Origin: Gorsachius magnificus
Lineage: Eukaryota > Chordata > Aves > Pelecaniformes > Ardeidae
Length of the DNA: 64,000 bases
Direction of reading: 5' to 3'
NCBI GenBank assembly: GCA_034008185.1
Contig: CM067091.1
Span: 10,333,799 to 10,397,798 of the forward strand
Shown here: positions 23,900-34,460 of the stretch, piece after piece
Position numbering within the stretch: the stretch's first letter is position 1
Layout: each line of letters opens with the position of its first letter
Notes under the pieces: model-generated
What the model was told of the DNA's origin: nothing
The model's database searches: none
The model's input: the letters and a program-made list of their open reading frames with translations, nothing else
Program-made: the position numbers and the translations under genes

Positions 23900-24200
23900 G
23901 ACACAGGGCCTTTGAATACAGGTGGAGGAGCTGGGCCGGTTTCTTCTGGTGAAGCGGTACCGAGAAGCTGATCCAACAGCAGCCTACAAGTACTGGTGGG
24001 GCAGTTATGAGGACGATGGAGCCAAATCCTCTTTGGCAGTGCCTGGCGACACATCAAGGAGGAACAACCGCAAAGTGAGTCCCAAAAGGTTCAGGTGGGA
24101 TGTTAGGAAAACCCTTTCCTTGAGAGGATGGGGCAGCCTTGGCACAGATCACCAGAATGGTGGCGCAATCTCTGGCCATGGAGGGCGTTAAGGCTCGGGT
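23900..24200 (+). mobile_element. Degenerate CR1-like LINE fragment
   Basis: The plus-strand translation SRRNNRKVSPKRFRWDVRKT at about 24,053-24,112 parallels the C-terminal ORF2 run of CR1 (in the 55.4-kb copy, [20 protein letters not shown]). It is preceded by a YEDDGAKSS-type stretch. The copy is heavily diverged and its tail is not recognisable, so boundaries are approximate. Confidence 0.5.
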
Positions 24201-25429
24201 AGGCAGAGCTGTGGCTGATCTCACCTTGCATTGGTCATCAGTGCGGTGCTGGGAAGGTTCAGCTGGAAACTCCTAACACAGCCTCCCGTGGTCCCTTCCT
24301 GCCAACAATACTGCAATGCTATTAACAACAAAGGTGTCAAAATGTTTTCCCAAATGATATTTGCCAGATGAGTTCTCACCCAGGGGGGAATTTGTTTGTG
24401 CCCTGCTTTACCACTTCCTAACGACTGGCCTGCCAAATTTGCATGTACAGCAATGAGTCGCTTAACCGCCTGTAGGCATTCTTTTGCAACCAACTGCCCA
24501 ACAAGTGGCCAATCTGGAAATAAGCTGCTTTGGTTTTCTGGCCATACAGTACCAATTAATCCCACCATTACAGGCGTTGTTCATATAGAGGCCAAGGTGC
24601 TGCTCTGGAGACAAAGGGAGGACATAGCTAAGGGTGGTGTTGGTCGGCCAAGGGTTGACCAACAGCCAGGATGAAAATGAAAAGATCGGGTACCAGCATG
24701 CCTGGTAGCTAGAGGTGGAGTAGGCAGGACTAAGGAAAGGGGAAGGCACCGGAGGGGAATACTTTACATGTGTTGACCTATACACAGAAAAAGAATCTGA
24801 ATCTGGGGAACAGGAGAGACAAAATGTACGTGTGAGATCTCAGCAGTGTCCACCAGTGCCATCCACGGGCAAGGAACTGGGCTGAGGGAGGCAAAAGGGT
24901 GAAGACGTGGGTTGGAGCAAGTGAGAAAGGGTAAAGGGAACGCTGCAGAGAAGGAAGTCCTGCCTCGCTGGGAAGAGCACAGCGGTTTACTGGTCTGTGG
25001 AGGGGACTTGGAGGAGGTGTGGACCGGGGCCACTGTAGCTCTGGATAGGTTTGTGCCACTTGGATGTGTCCTCTGTGCCTGATCTACGCGTGTGCCATGG
25101 CAGATACCATCCCGAGCCTGCCAGCAATGCCCAGCGGTGCTGCCCGCTCTCGGCCCAGGAACCCGCCGTGACCAGCGGAAGGGCCGCACGGCCAGGAGGG
25201 TGCTCTGGGGAAACGGGGGGGGGGCCAGGACAGCACAGGACACCAGTGCCAGCGGGTGCCAAACAAGCCAGGGCGTCAGAGGGTGCGGGGCAGGGCTGTG
25301 CCAGCGCTGCCCTGGGGCCCGGGGGGGTGCACTAGGACGGCACCGCACTGGGTTGAGCAGCCTCGGGTCTCAGCAGAGCCCATTAGCCCCGGCAGAGGCT
25401 CCTGGTGGTGCCGGAGCCAAGCCTGCTCG
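24201..25429. other. Upstream flank of the CpG island
   Basis: GC content rises steadily toward the island. A minus-strand frame at 24,221-24,568 has a less biased composition than its neighbours but is not recognised. No promoter motif outside the island is convincing. Confidence 0.4.
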
Positions 25430-25837
25430 GAGCATCCTACATCCGCCGGGACGAGGGGCTGACCCGCGCTGCCCCCCCCCCCGCCGCTGCGTGCGCAGGC
25501 ACAGGCGCCCCGGGGAGATCCAGCGGCGGCGCTACCCCATCGCCAGCCGCCGCCGCACCCGAACTACTCCCCGGCCGAGGCTCCCCCCGGACAGGCGGCT
25601 CACGGCCCCCGCCCCGGCCCCCCCGAGCGCCGCTCCCCCCTCTCTGCCGGCGCCCTCTCGAGCTGCCCCCACGCGTTCCCGGCGCCTTCTAAGCGGGGCC
25701 GCCCGGGGAAACGAGGCATAACCCCCAGCGAGCACGGGCCCAGGGCCCTTCACATCCGGGGAACGAGTGGCGGGCGCGGACGTGGAGGGCGCGGGCGGGG
25801 CGGCGGCAGGGGGCGGAGCGCGGGGGCGGCGGCGCGG

Positions 25838-25983
25838 CCAATCGCCGCCGCGCTCTCATCGGTGCAAACAGGAGCACAATGGAGCGAGCGGCGGGCGCGC
25901 TGCAGCCAAGCTTGTCGCGGACGCCGCGCGGCTGACAGGCCGGCCTGCCAATGGGCGCCGGCGCGCGGCGGCGGGCAGCCAAT
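25838..25983 (+). promoter_or_regulatory. Cluster of three CCAAT boxes
   Basis: CCAAT occurs at 25,838-25,842, 25,948-25,952 and 25,979-25,983. The last two share the context GCCAATGGGCG and are 31 bp apart, the usual spacing range for cooperating NF-Y sites. They lie some 50-150 bp upstream of the probable transcription start. Confidence 0.6.
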
Positions 25984-26009
25984 GGGCGCGGGGCGGAGGC
26001 GTGCCCGAG

Positions 26010-26096
26010 CGAGGTTAGGATGTCCTTGCAGGGTGCTGGGCTAAACTTCACCAAATAATAGCTGTTTGTATTTGGGCGGCCGAGGAGCCATTTTAG
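26010..26096 (+). other. CHD6: CHD6 non-coding exon 1 (start approximate)
   Basis: The sequence GGAGCCATTTTAG ends at 26,096 and is followed by a perfect donor, GTAAGT, at 26,097-26,102. The segment is noticeably less GC-rich than the surrounding island, as if constrained. Spliced to the acceptor at 57,889/57,890, the frame of the CHD6 start is open back to an in-frame TAA at 26,042-26,044, so no upstream start codon extends the protein. The 5' boundary is a guess. Other first exons within the island are possible. Confidence 0.5.
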
Positions 26097-26760
26097 GTAA
26101 GTTCTGCCCCGAACTTTTGGGTTCGCCCGCCCGGCGCGGCCGGGGGCGGCGGCGGGGCGGGGGGCGGCGGCGGGGCCGCGCCGGGGCGGCGCTATGAATG
26201 AACGCGGCGGCGGTGGCGCGGGCCGCGGGGCGGGCGGCGGGGCCGGGGCGGCTGCCGGCCTTGTCATGGCTCCGGCCGCGGGTTCCTCCCGGCGGCCCTC
26301 TCTGGGCCGCGGGGCCGGCGGCGACGCGGGGGCCGTGGCCCCTCTCGCCGGCCCTGCCCGCCGCTCGTTCCTCGTTCCCCTCCCCGCCCCCCCGCCGGCG
26401 CGGGGGGAGGCCGGGCCTAGCCGGCGCCGGGCCGGCAGCTCGGGGCCCGGCGGCCTCCGCGGCCGCGGAGCGTGCGGGGGGCCGGGGGCGGAGGCGGGGC
26501 GGGCTCCCCCCGGCGTTCCAGCCGCAGTGCTCAAGAAAATCGATAATTCAGTCTTTAAACTTCGCGGGCGGGGGCGAAGCGGGTCCCTTTGCCGGCTGGA
26601 GGCCCCGGGGCGGGGGTTCCTGCTGCCTGGCCCCTGCTCAGCAAGGGCAACCGGGCGGTGGAAGGCGGGGGTCGGTCAGAGGGCCGTTCCCTCCGCTCCG
26701 GGCGAGGGCTCGCCCCTGCCGCCGGCGGATCCGTCCCGCTGTGCGCGGAGCAGGCGTGGA

Positions 26761-26793
26761 TCTGTTGTGACACTGCAGCCATGTCACAACAGA
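26761..26793. repeat. Perfect 11-bp inverted repeat at the CpG-island edge
   Basis: TCTGTTGTGAC at 26,761-26,771 and GTCACAACAGA at 26,783-26,793 are exact reverse complements, separated by 11 bases. Arms and spacer of equal length give two sites one helical turn plus 11 bp apart. They could bind a dimeric factor or form a stem in the pre-mRNA. Confidence 0.7.
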
Positions 26794-29700
26794 GAGGCAT
26801 CACAGTCACGTTGGAATCACGTCTTGCTCACGCTGCAGTCATCTCGCCGTAGTCGCCCCGCACAGCCTCGCATCCGCGGTGTTTTGCGGGCTGCGTTGTG
26901 GGATTTTCCCTGTTCCTACCAGTGACTTTTACTGGCGATCGAGATGGATTTTAGTCTTGGTCAACGAGGTCTGTAGGGTAAATGCTGTGAGAGAAATGCA
27001 CGCAAGCAGAATATGGAAGGATGAAGAGAAGTCATCTGCCTGTATTGCTGCCTAGTGTGCACACCCCCCTTGGAGCAGCTAACGCTTTCTCTGTTAATAA
27101 CCTGCGGTGGAGTCAGGGACTGGGGAGGCCAGGTGGACTGCCTCAGCACATGGAGAGCTGTTTCTGCTTGGTCTGCTGCTGGCCTTTGATGTGGTAGAGC
27201 TTTTTGGTGATTTTGTTCTGAACAGTGCTTGGTGTGTTTCTTCAGGGAGTTGGGATGCTTTTAGCCAAAAGCTCAGGCTTTCTCATTGTTTACCTCCTCC
27301 TTGGGAAATGCAGCAAAGGCTTTTGGGGTTGGAGAATGAGGAGAGAGGGTTGGAGATGGTTCACTGTGGTTGTGCAAAGTGTCCTGGACGTCTGTGCAGA
27401 AGTCTCCAGCACCCCTCTGCCATCGCTGGCCTCCCTGGCAGAGGGCTCCTCATGGGCAGACGGATGTGGCTGTACTCATCAGACGTTTTTCCCTGACCCC
27501 TTCACTTGCAGGGCTACAGATAGTTGGCAGCTGGTGCTGCCTATATCTTTTTAACTGGTGTGGGGTCACTTGGATCAGGGTGTTGCCAGAGGGGAGGGAA
27601 TGCTGAGCTCTGTGAGTATTTTCCCCACCATGAAGTGTTGCTATTGGGCCCTGTTCGGGTGATGGCACAGGAGTAGGTGCTGCCTTGCCGCTCCTCGCCC
27701 TTTGTTTACCTCTTTCACATGGGAGCTCTGCTGTGCTGCTTTGCAGAGAAATTGTTGCTTTGGTCCAGCTGTTGAAGTATGAAGCAATAACAGCATATTT
27801 TTGTTCTGGGAGTAAATTCTTCCTGGAGTAAATCGGTTGTTCCTCTCGAAGCTTCTGGCCTCCAACTGGGTTAGTTTTGTTCAGGGCTGCCACTGGGTTC
27901 CTTTCCCACTTCTTGAGTGGAAAATTGATTCCTCTTCCCCTACAAAGCTTAATGTTGTTGTCTGTATGCTTTTGGAAAGGTAATTCTGCCCATCGTCTCT
28001 GAATAGGTACAGCTGCCTAAACTTGCAGGTCCTTCAGGAGCGTTGGACATAATGCTGAGTTTCCTTGGCTGCGGAGTTCGGAAGCGTGCAGCAGTGGTGA
28101 GGTGAAGCTGATTGAATGTTGCCCCTTGAGTGCTTCAAGCTGTAAAGCACGATAGCTAGTAGAGTTGCATCTTCTCGAAATGTCTGTGTGTACCTTGTGC
28201 AGCAGAACTGAAAGTATGTATTATTAGTCTTCAAATAAAAGCCGAAGTCAGTTAGAGGACTTGGAGAAGGACTGATCTTGGTTTGTTTTCACTTGCGTGA
28301 AGTTGGAATCCCATCCTGCAGCCATGGCTGTTTGTTTCTGCCTATTGTCTCGTTGCTCCAAGCAGAAACGTTGATTGTCCTGTTGCCGAGAACGCAGTTG
28401 CAGACCCTTGCTGCAGGCTAGTACGGATGTGTTAAAAAAACTAGCCTGCGTGAATCTATGAAACTAAGGCAGCTCTTGTGCTGTTTCTCAATGCTTGCAG
28501 CCCGTGAATGATGCGCATCTCTTGCAGAAGGTGCTGTGAGGTCCCTCATTTCCCTGTTCTGAGTGCTGCTGTCCAGTTTGGTAGCATATGCTGGTTTAAT
28601 GGCTTGAGTTTACCTCTCCCTCCGTTGTCCTGCGTGCTGACATTAGGGAGAGTGGCTCTGTCTAAACTGCTGGTCTTTGAGCAGCTGGCCCTGGATATGC
28701 CGGCGTTAGCCCCAATGGTCAGTGCTGTGGCTATTTCTAGGGTCTGTTGCTTTCTAGTGGCTTGGGGGAGGAAGCTGTCAGAGGAATGTCTCATTTTCCT
28801 GACTGCTTTTTACCATATTTCTTTAACAGGAAGCAAATCTCTGCCTCCCCCACCCCCTTAAGTGTATTCTCAATAATTTTTAAGATTTAGCCTTCCTTGA
28901 GCGATCTTTAATGTTTTCTCAAGTGCTTCTCCGAAGACATAAACTTCTACAGGTAGATAATATAAAGTGTTTCACTTTAATGGTTTCTGTTATTTCAAGA
29001 GGGGTTTGCACAAGCAAGTGAACTTGTTTTTGCAAGATGGCAAAGCTGAGAGCTTGGCCGCCAGAGCGGGCCTTTGTTTTTCACATGAAGCTGCAGTGTC
29101 CTGGCCTGCCTCGGATTTGCAGAGATAAGAGCTACTATCATGCACATCGGCGTGCAGGAGAAGCTAGCCCTTGTGAAGGAGGGGGGAGGGTTGATCAGCC
29201 TTGCACTGTGAGTGAGCCCTTGGTGCAGGAATGTGGACTCGGTGTGTTGGGTCTGGAAAGCAGGCATGCATGGGGAGGCTTCTCTGAAATTGTCTTAAAG
29301 AGACGCTGGCAAGCGTGGTGGTTGGGTGTCCTACTGGGCTTCAGGGGAGCCGAGAGGGCTTGTTTTCCTTGTTCCTCTAAGTAGCAGTGGAAACTTTTCC
29401 CCACTCTCATCCCCAGTTTCCTGCTTGGGACAGCAGAGCCAACCTCTGGTGTTGGTGGCTTTGCCCTGATCTGTGAAAGCAGAGGCAGAGCTGTTGCTGG
29501 GGGCCAACAAGCTGTGTGAATGGGAGAGAACATGGTCAGGGTGAATGGCATATACGTAGCCGAGTAGCAATGTTTGCTGCGGGCAGTGTTGGCAACAGCA
29601 CAAGGGGTTTGTATGGTGGGTTCTCAGCACCTTAAAAAACCCCATGAAAACAGTTACGCTTCACCCTGGGAACAGTGGCAATGTCAGCATAGTGGTTGTG

Positions 29701-32700
29701 GGACCAAAATCCTCTAAAGAAAGTGCAGGGCCTCTGCGTAGCAGCGTGCTCAGATGCTGCGCTGGGCAGTGCCTGTCCCAGCCAGCCTCCAGTGATCCTC
29801 AGACATGAGTCCCTGGTGGAAACAACAGAGCTGGGGAAGGCTGACCAAACCATCAGCAAAAGGGGAAAAACGTGGTGCTGTGGGTGTTGGCGTGTGACAC
29901 GAGGAGACTCTGATTTTGCTTTCTAATATCTCAGGCTGGTGCAATATGTTTTCCGTGTGATAGGACAATGCCGTCAACTTTCCCTTATATGGGAAAATCT
30001 GGTATGCAGCCTAGCAATCTGCCAATATGTGGCTATTAATTTTTAGCATTGTTATGCTGGATGTGTCCAGTCAGCTTAAGAAGTAGGAAATACCTGGGAC
30101 GCTGTGGCTGGGCTTTAATGTTTGAGGCAGATCCCTGACAGATATCTGGGGAGAGGTTGTGGCTGTGCTCTGGGGAAAGCCTAAGCACGCTCAGCTCCTT
30201 GGGAAGTCAGCTAAAAGCTGGGAGAGCTTGGTGCCTGGGTGTAGGGCTCCTGCCCTGCGCTGCCCTTGGGCCCCGTGCTCAGAGAGGAGTCGGGGGCCTT
30301 TGTCGTGTTGGCACCGAGGAGGTCAGAGGAGCACTTGACCCATCCTTTGTGCAAGGACCTTCTCCCCACGGAAGAAATGCTGCCTTGAGGTTAAGGGGTG
30401 TGCGCTGTTTCCTTACTGCAGTCTGTTGCTTCTAGGGGATTCCCAGCTTGTAGTGAGTATAATCCTGCTTTAAAGGGAGCAAACCAGTCTCTTCAGTCCA
30501 GAAAAGAAAGTGAAAAGTGTGGGAACTGAGTCCCAGTGCCCCTCTGGTTTTCATGTGGGCGCTGGAAGTGAGCTTGCAGAGGTACGTTGGGTGTGAATCA
30601 GGGAGCGGGGGTGTTATCATGGCGATGAGGTGTTGGCTTGGCCGTGGGGTGCACATCACATTTTCCAGCCCTGGTTTCCTGGTGAGAGACGATCCTTGGT
30701 AGCAGCCTGATGGGGATCTTGCTAACATCTATCCTCGGCGGTGCAGCATGCCTTCTGCAGCCTTGCTTTGCCCTAACTTTATGCAGCCCTGATGTTGCAC
30801 TCAGAGGTTGTCGTATCTGGTTGTTTGGTTTGGGGTGGTGGTTTGTTTTTTTTTTTTTCTTTCCCTTTTTTTTAGTTGTGTTGTAACTGGTGAGATTAAG
30901 TTTAGATCTCTTCTGGTGAAGCTTTCTGACACTTGTCTGGCTCTTTCTGCCATTTGGCTCAGCTGGTATGGGAAGTCTGGGTTGAAATGCAGGGTAACTC
31001 ATTGCTTCCTTTTGGTGTGACTGTGCCAAAGCAGGGGAAGGTTACACTTGTTGGTGTCAGTTTCCAGAGTGTTTGTGTTTCCATGAAAGCCTGAGATTTG
31101 TGGAGCCCTGCTTTGGGTTCAAGTAAAAGGAGGCAATATCTGGGGTCAGGCTGTTGTTAACCTAGCCCTATGAACTGCCTGCATGTCCCTGCTAACCTGC
31201 ATGTTATTGCAAGGGAGGGACAGACAGGCAGCAGAAGGGCAAGGTGGTTTCGTTCAGTATCTTATGTGGTCCTAGAGCATGTGTTTAAATTGCAGCCTGG
31301 GAGCTCTTGCACGGGGACGTAGGTGGGAAGGGCACGAGCGTACTGTGAGGGACCCCAAGCCAAGAGCCTGTGCAGACCCTGCCGGGGACGTGCAGCCGGG
31401 TGTCCCTGTGGCCGGCCTGCTGACAGTGTGCTGGGGGAGAGGAACTGCAGCACTTACTGCCCCGAGGGTTGCTGAAACTGCCACCCCTTCCCCCAGGAGG
31501 TATGGCATTTGCATTGCTTTGAAGGCAGAAGCAGGACTTTAGCTAATTGAAGGACTTCAGCTATCAGGCCCTCCACATTAGCAGCCACTGCTGAGAATTC
31601 TGGTCCCTCTGTATTGCACTGGAAATAGACGTTTGTTACGTGGACATAGTTGAGTTTCTTTCAAAAAACTTGCAGTTGTTAAACCTCTCATCAGAAGTCA
31701 TGAAAGTAATTAGATAGCCAAGTTGTTTTGTGTGCTTTCTGGTTTTCATCTTGTGCTTTAGCTTCTGCTCAATGGCTGCCTTTGTAGGTGAATTCCAGAA
31801 TTAGCCATGTGCTGGTGTGCTACATGCAGGAGCAAGGGTAATGCAAAGTTATGGGGGACTTTCACTTTTTTGGTGTACAGGTAGGTAATGTATTGGTTCT
31901 TTAAGAAACATTAATGCCTTGTTATATATGTGCATTGAGGCAGAATTAAAGTTAGTCCTAGATACAAGAATAAACATTAGTGGTTTGCTATAGACATGCT
32001 GTGAAAGCTGCTATTTTTGTGTGAGCTGCTGCCTTGAGTTCCCTGGGTCTTGTACACAGAGCACCTTTAACCCTAAATGTTTCATCTGCTTTGGTTGAAC
32101 TTAAAATGTACTTAAGATAAAACGAAGCTTAAGTGTTAGGTGTCTCTTAATTGAGGATGGGAGAAGAGCAAGCCATTCTCTCTTGATGACTTCTATATAT
32201 GTGCATGGTGCATCCCTGCTGTACCCTGTGCTCACTTAGCCTGGGAAGGAGAGCAGTGGGGTGTGGGAATGCACAGCGCATTGCTCTTATTTGTATGCTT
32301 CTCTGCTTGTTGCTTTAGGGCAAGCAAAGCCCTGTTTCTCAGTGATCTTTCTCAGTCCCCGTAGGGTGCCCCTCACCAGGGTATCTGAGCTTTTCCCGGC
32401 ATGCACTTTTGTGCATACATAAAGGCAGGTTTCTCTCCTCCACCGCAGACAGCAGAGACTGTGCTCTGTTTGTTCGCTGTGTGGTGGTGATGTGGGGAGG
32501 CTGACTGAAGCAAGGCTTGTGCTTACTGTGAAGGTGCTGAGGTTTGTGGTTGCCCTGATTTCTTCAGAGAAGTGGTTGCAGATTTGTGGGCCAGTCACAG
32601 TGACTGCTCCACCTTCTTGCTCCAGAGGGTGAGAATTTCTGTCTGAGAATAACATCGCCGCTTTGGAGTTGGGCCAGTCCCACATCGTGCTTTGACAGTG

Positions 32701-34420
32701 AGGACCGGGGTCCTGTATCTGGAAAGCAAAGGGAGGAGTGGGTCATTAGGGGCACAGGCTCTTTGAAGCTTTAGTAGTTGTAATTTCAACAAGGGTGGCC
32801 CTTCCAGGAGCCCTGTAGTGAGGTGTGACTGCAGGCTTGCAGGCTGTGTGTGTTTGAATGGGTACAGCTGTGCTCACAGCAGAAAGGGCATAGCGCACTG
32901 TGTGTGGAGATGGGGTTATCTGCAGATGCTGCTCTCTGTTTTGTAGACAGGCTCTCCGCTGGCTGCTCTGCTGAGCGAATGGTGACATTAGGGCTGAGGA
33001 GCACTCCTAAACCCTTTCCTAGATCCAGCTCTACCTCCTGCTCTTTCTGCCACAGCTGGGAGCTGGAGATGTCTGACATGGAGCAGAGGTGGATTTCTGG
33101 ACCTTGTTGCATGCTAATTCCTCCAAAGATGTCTGCTGAAGGAAAGAGTCAGAAAATGAGTGGCTCATCCGGGTATGGAGGGAGAGGAGATGCGGAAACC
33201 GTGTTGGTATGGACTTCTGATGGGTACATCCAGTAAGAGTGGGCTAGGACATGGGTCTGTGGTACCTGTGCTCTGCTGTTGTGTCCAGAGTTTGCTTGCC
33301 TGGCCTTCATGTTGCCACATGTCAAAGGAGACTGATGTCTGTAGGCCTGCCGGGCAAGCAGGGACAAGAGTTTGGTGCAGCTGATGCCACGTACTTGCCT
33401 GCTGGCTAGCTGGCCCCATGAAGATGGTGCTGGGTGGCCAGCAGGGTCCCAGACACAGCGGGCATCTTCAGCGTCTGTGCCCTGAGTGAATGCAGCTTGA
33501 CACCAGGAGAGACCCATAGCAGCTCTGCCTGGGTGCTGTTTGAAGGGGCTTGATGTGCTCTGAGGTCCCAGCTCTGCTCAGAAAAAGGGTGCTCTGCAGT
33601 TGGCGTTAGCGACTGCAGCTTGGGTGTGCTCTGACAGGAGGGATGTGCTCCCCCCCATGCAAGTGCGGACCTCCAGCCTGGCAGCTCTCTCTGCTGCTCC
33701 CTGAGCTGGCCTCTGGCTGAAAGGCTTTATGAGCTGGGACAAGAAGGGGCTACCTCTCCATATGTGCTTTCGGTAGCATTTCACTTGCAGCATGTCTGGG
33801 CAGGACTTTGGGTGCTCACTGTTTGAAAAGGCTATTAAAGAATTGCCTGTGGCTGAGGAGGGAACTAAACCTGGCGTTGCTGAACTCCAAGCATTTGCAC
33901 ATGAGGAATCGATGAATTTCTTTTTGGTGTGTCTCTCCTTCCTGTGCTGGAGTGTTTCTTGGGACGGTGTAAAAGACACAAATGCAAGGAAGCATTGAGA
34001 TGATTGAGAGGAAGTCTGTACAGATGGCATCTGAACTCTGGAGACTGTTCTTCAAAGTAACTTTGGGATTGTGGGGAACTTGTATACCAGAGAGTTAAAT
34101 TCAAAATAAACTGGAAGCCCTTGGTCAGGGAGTAAGGGAGTTACTGTCCTTGCAGGGCAGAGCAGGCAAAGTGGAGGTGTGTGTAAGGGTGTGGACCTGA
34201 GGGCTGTGGGGTAGCAGCGCCGCTTGTGAAGGGTGCTCTTGCTCTGTGTTGCATCAGGAGAGTTTGCTATGTTTTGTTTTCTCTCCCTGTCCTTTAGACA
34301 CTTGGGAAATGGGTCTGATGCTTCAGTGTGCAAGTTCTCTGGCCTGGAGAACAGCAGACTTCTGTTGCTGGTTTGGGCCGAAGTGTGCTAGTTTCTCTTG
34401 GGATGTACAGGCAGAACAGA

Positions 34421-34460
34421 TGCCATGAGCCATGGGACCTTGCCATGAACCATGGGACTC
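34421..34460. repeat. Tandem 20-bp duplication
   Basis: TGCCATGAGCCATGGGACCT is followed directly by TGCCATGAACCATGGGACTC, with 17 of 20 bases identical. It is a small local duplication inside intron 1. Confidence 0.8.

Larger units (their letters stand above)
25430..26780. promoter_or_regulatory. CHD6: CpG-island promoter of CHD6
   Basis: About 1.35 kb of extremely GC- and CpG-rich DNA, the only such block in the window, with many GGGCGG-type GC boxes. There is no TATA box near the inferred first exon. Three CCAAT boxes on the plus strand lie at 25,838, 25,948 and 25,979, upstream of the inferred exon. An NRF1-like TGCGTGCGCA lies near 25,489. A CCATTTT word of YY1 type sits at 26,088-26,094, at the end of the exon. 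This is the architecture of a broadly expressed housekeeping-type promoter, as expected for a chromatin remodeller. Assignment to CHD6 rests on the coding exon at 57.9 kb lying downstream on the same strand. Divergent transcription to the left is possible. Confidence 0.8.

Noticed and set aside
25689..26534. 281-codon minus-strand frame across the CpG island
   Set aside because: Pro/Ala/Arg-rich translation typical of CpG islands, where stop codons are rare. No domain was recognised, and other long frames overlap it on both strands.
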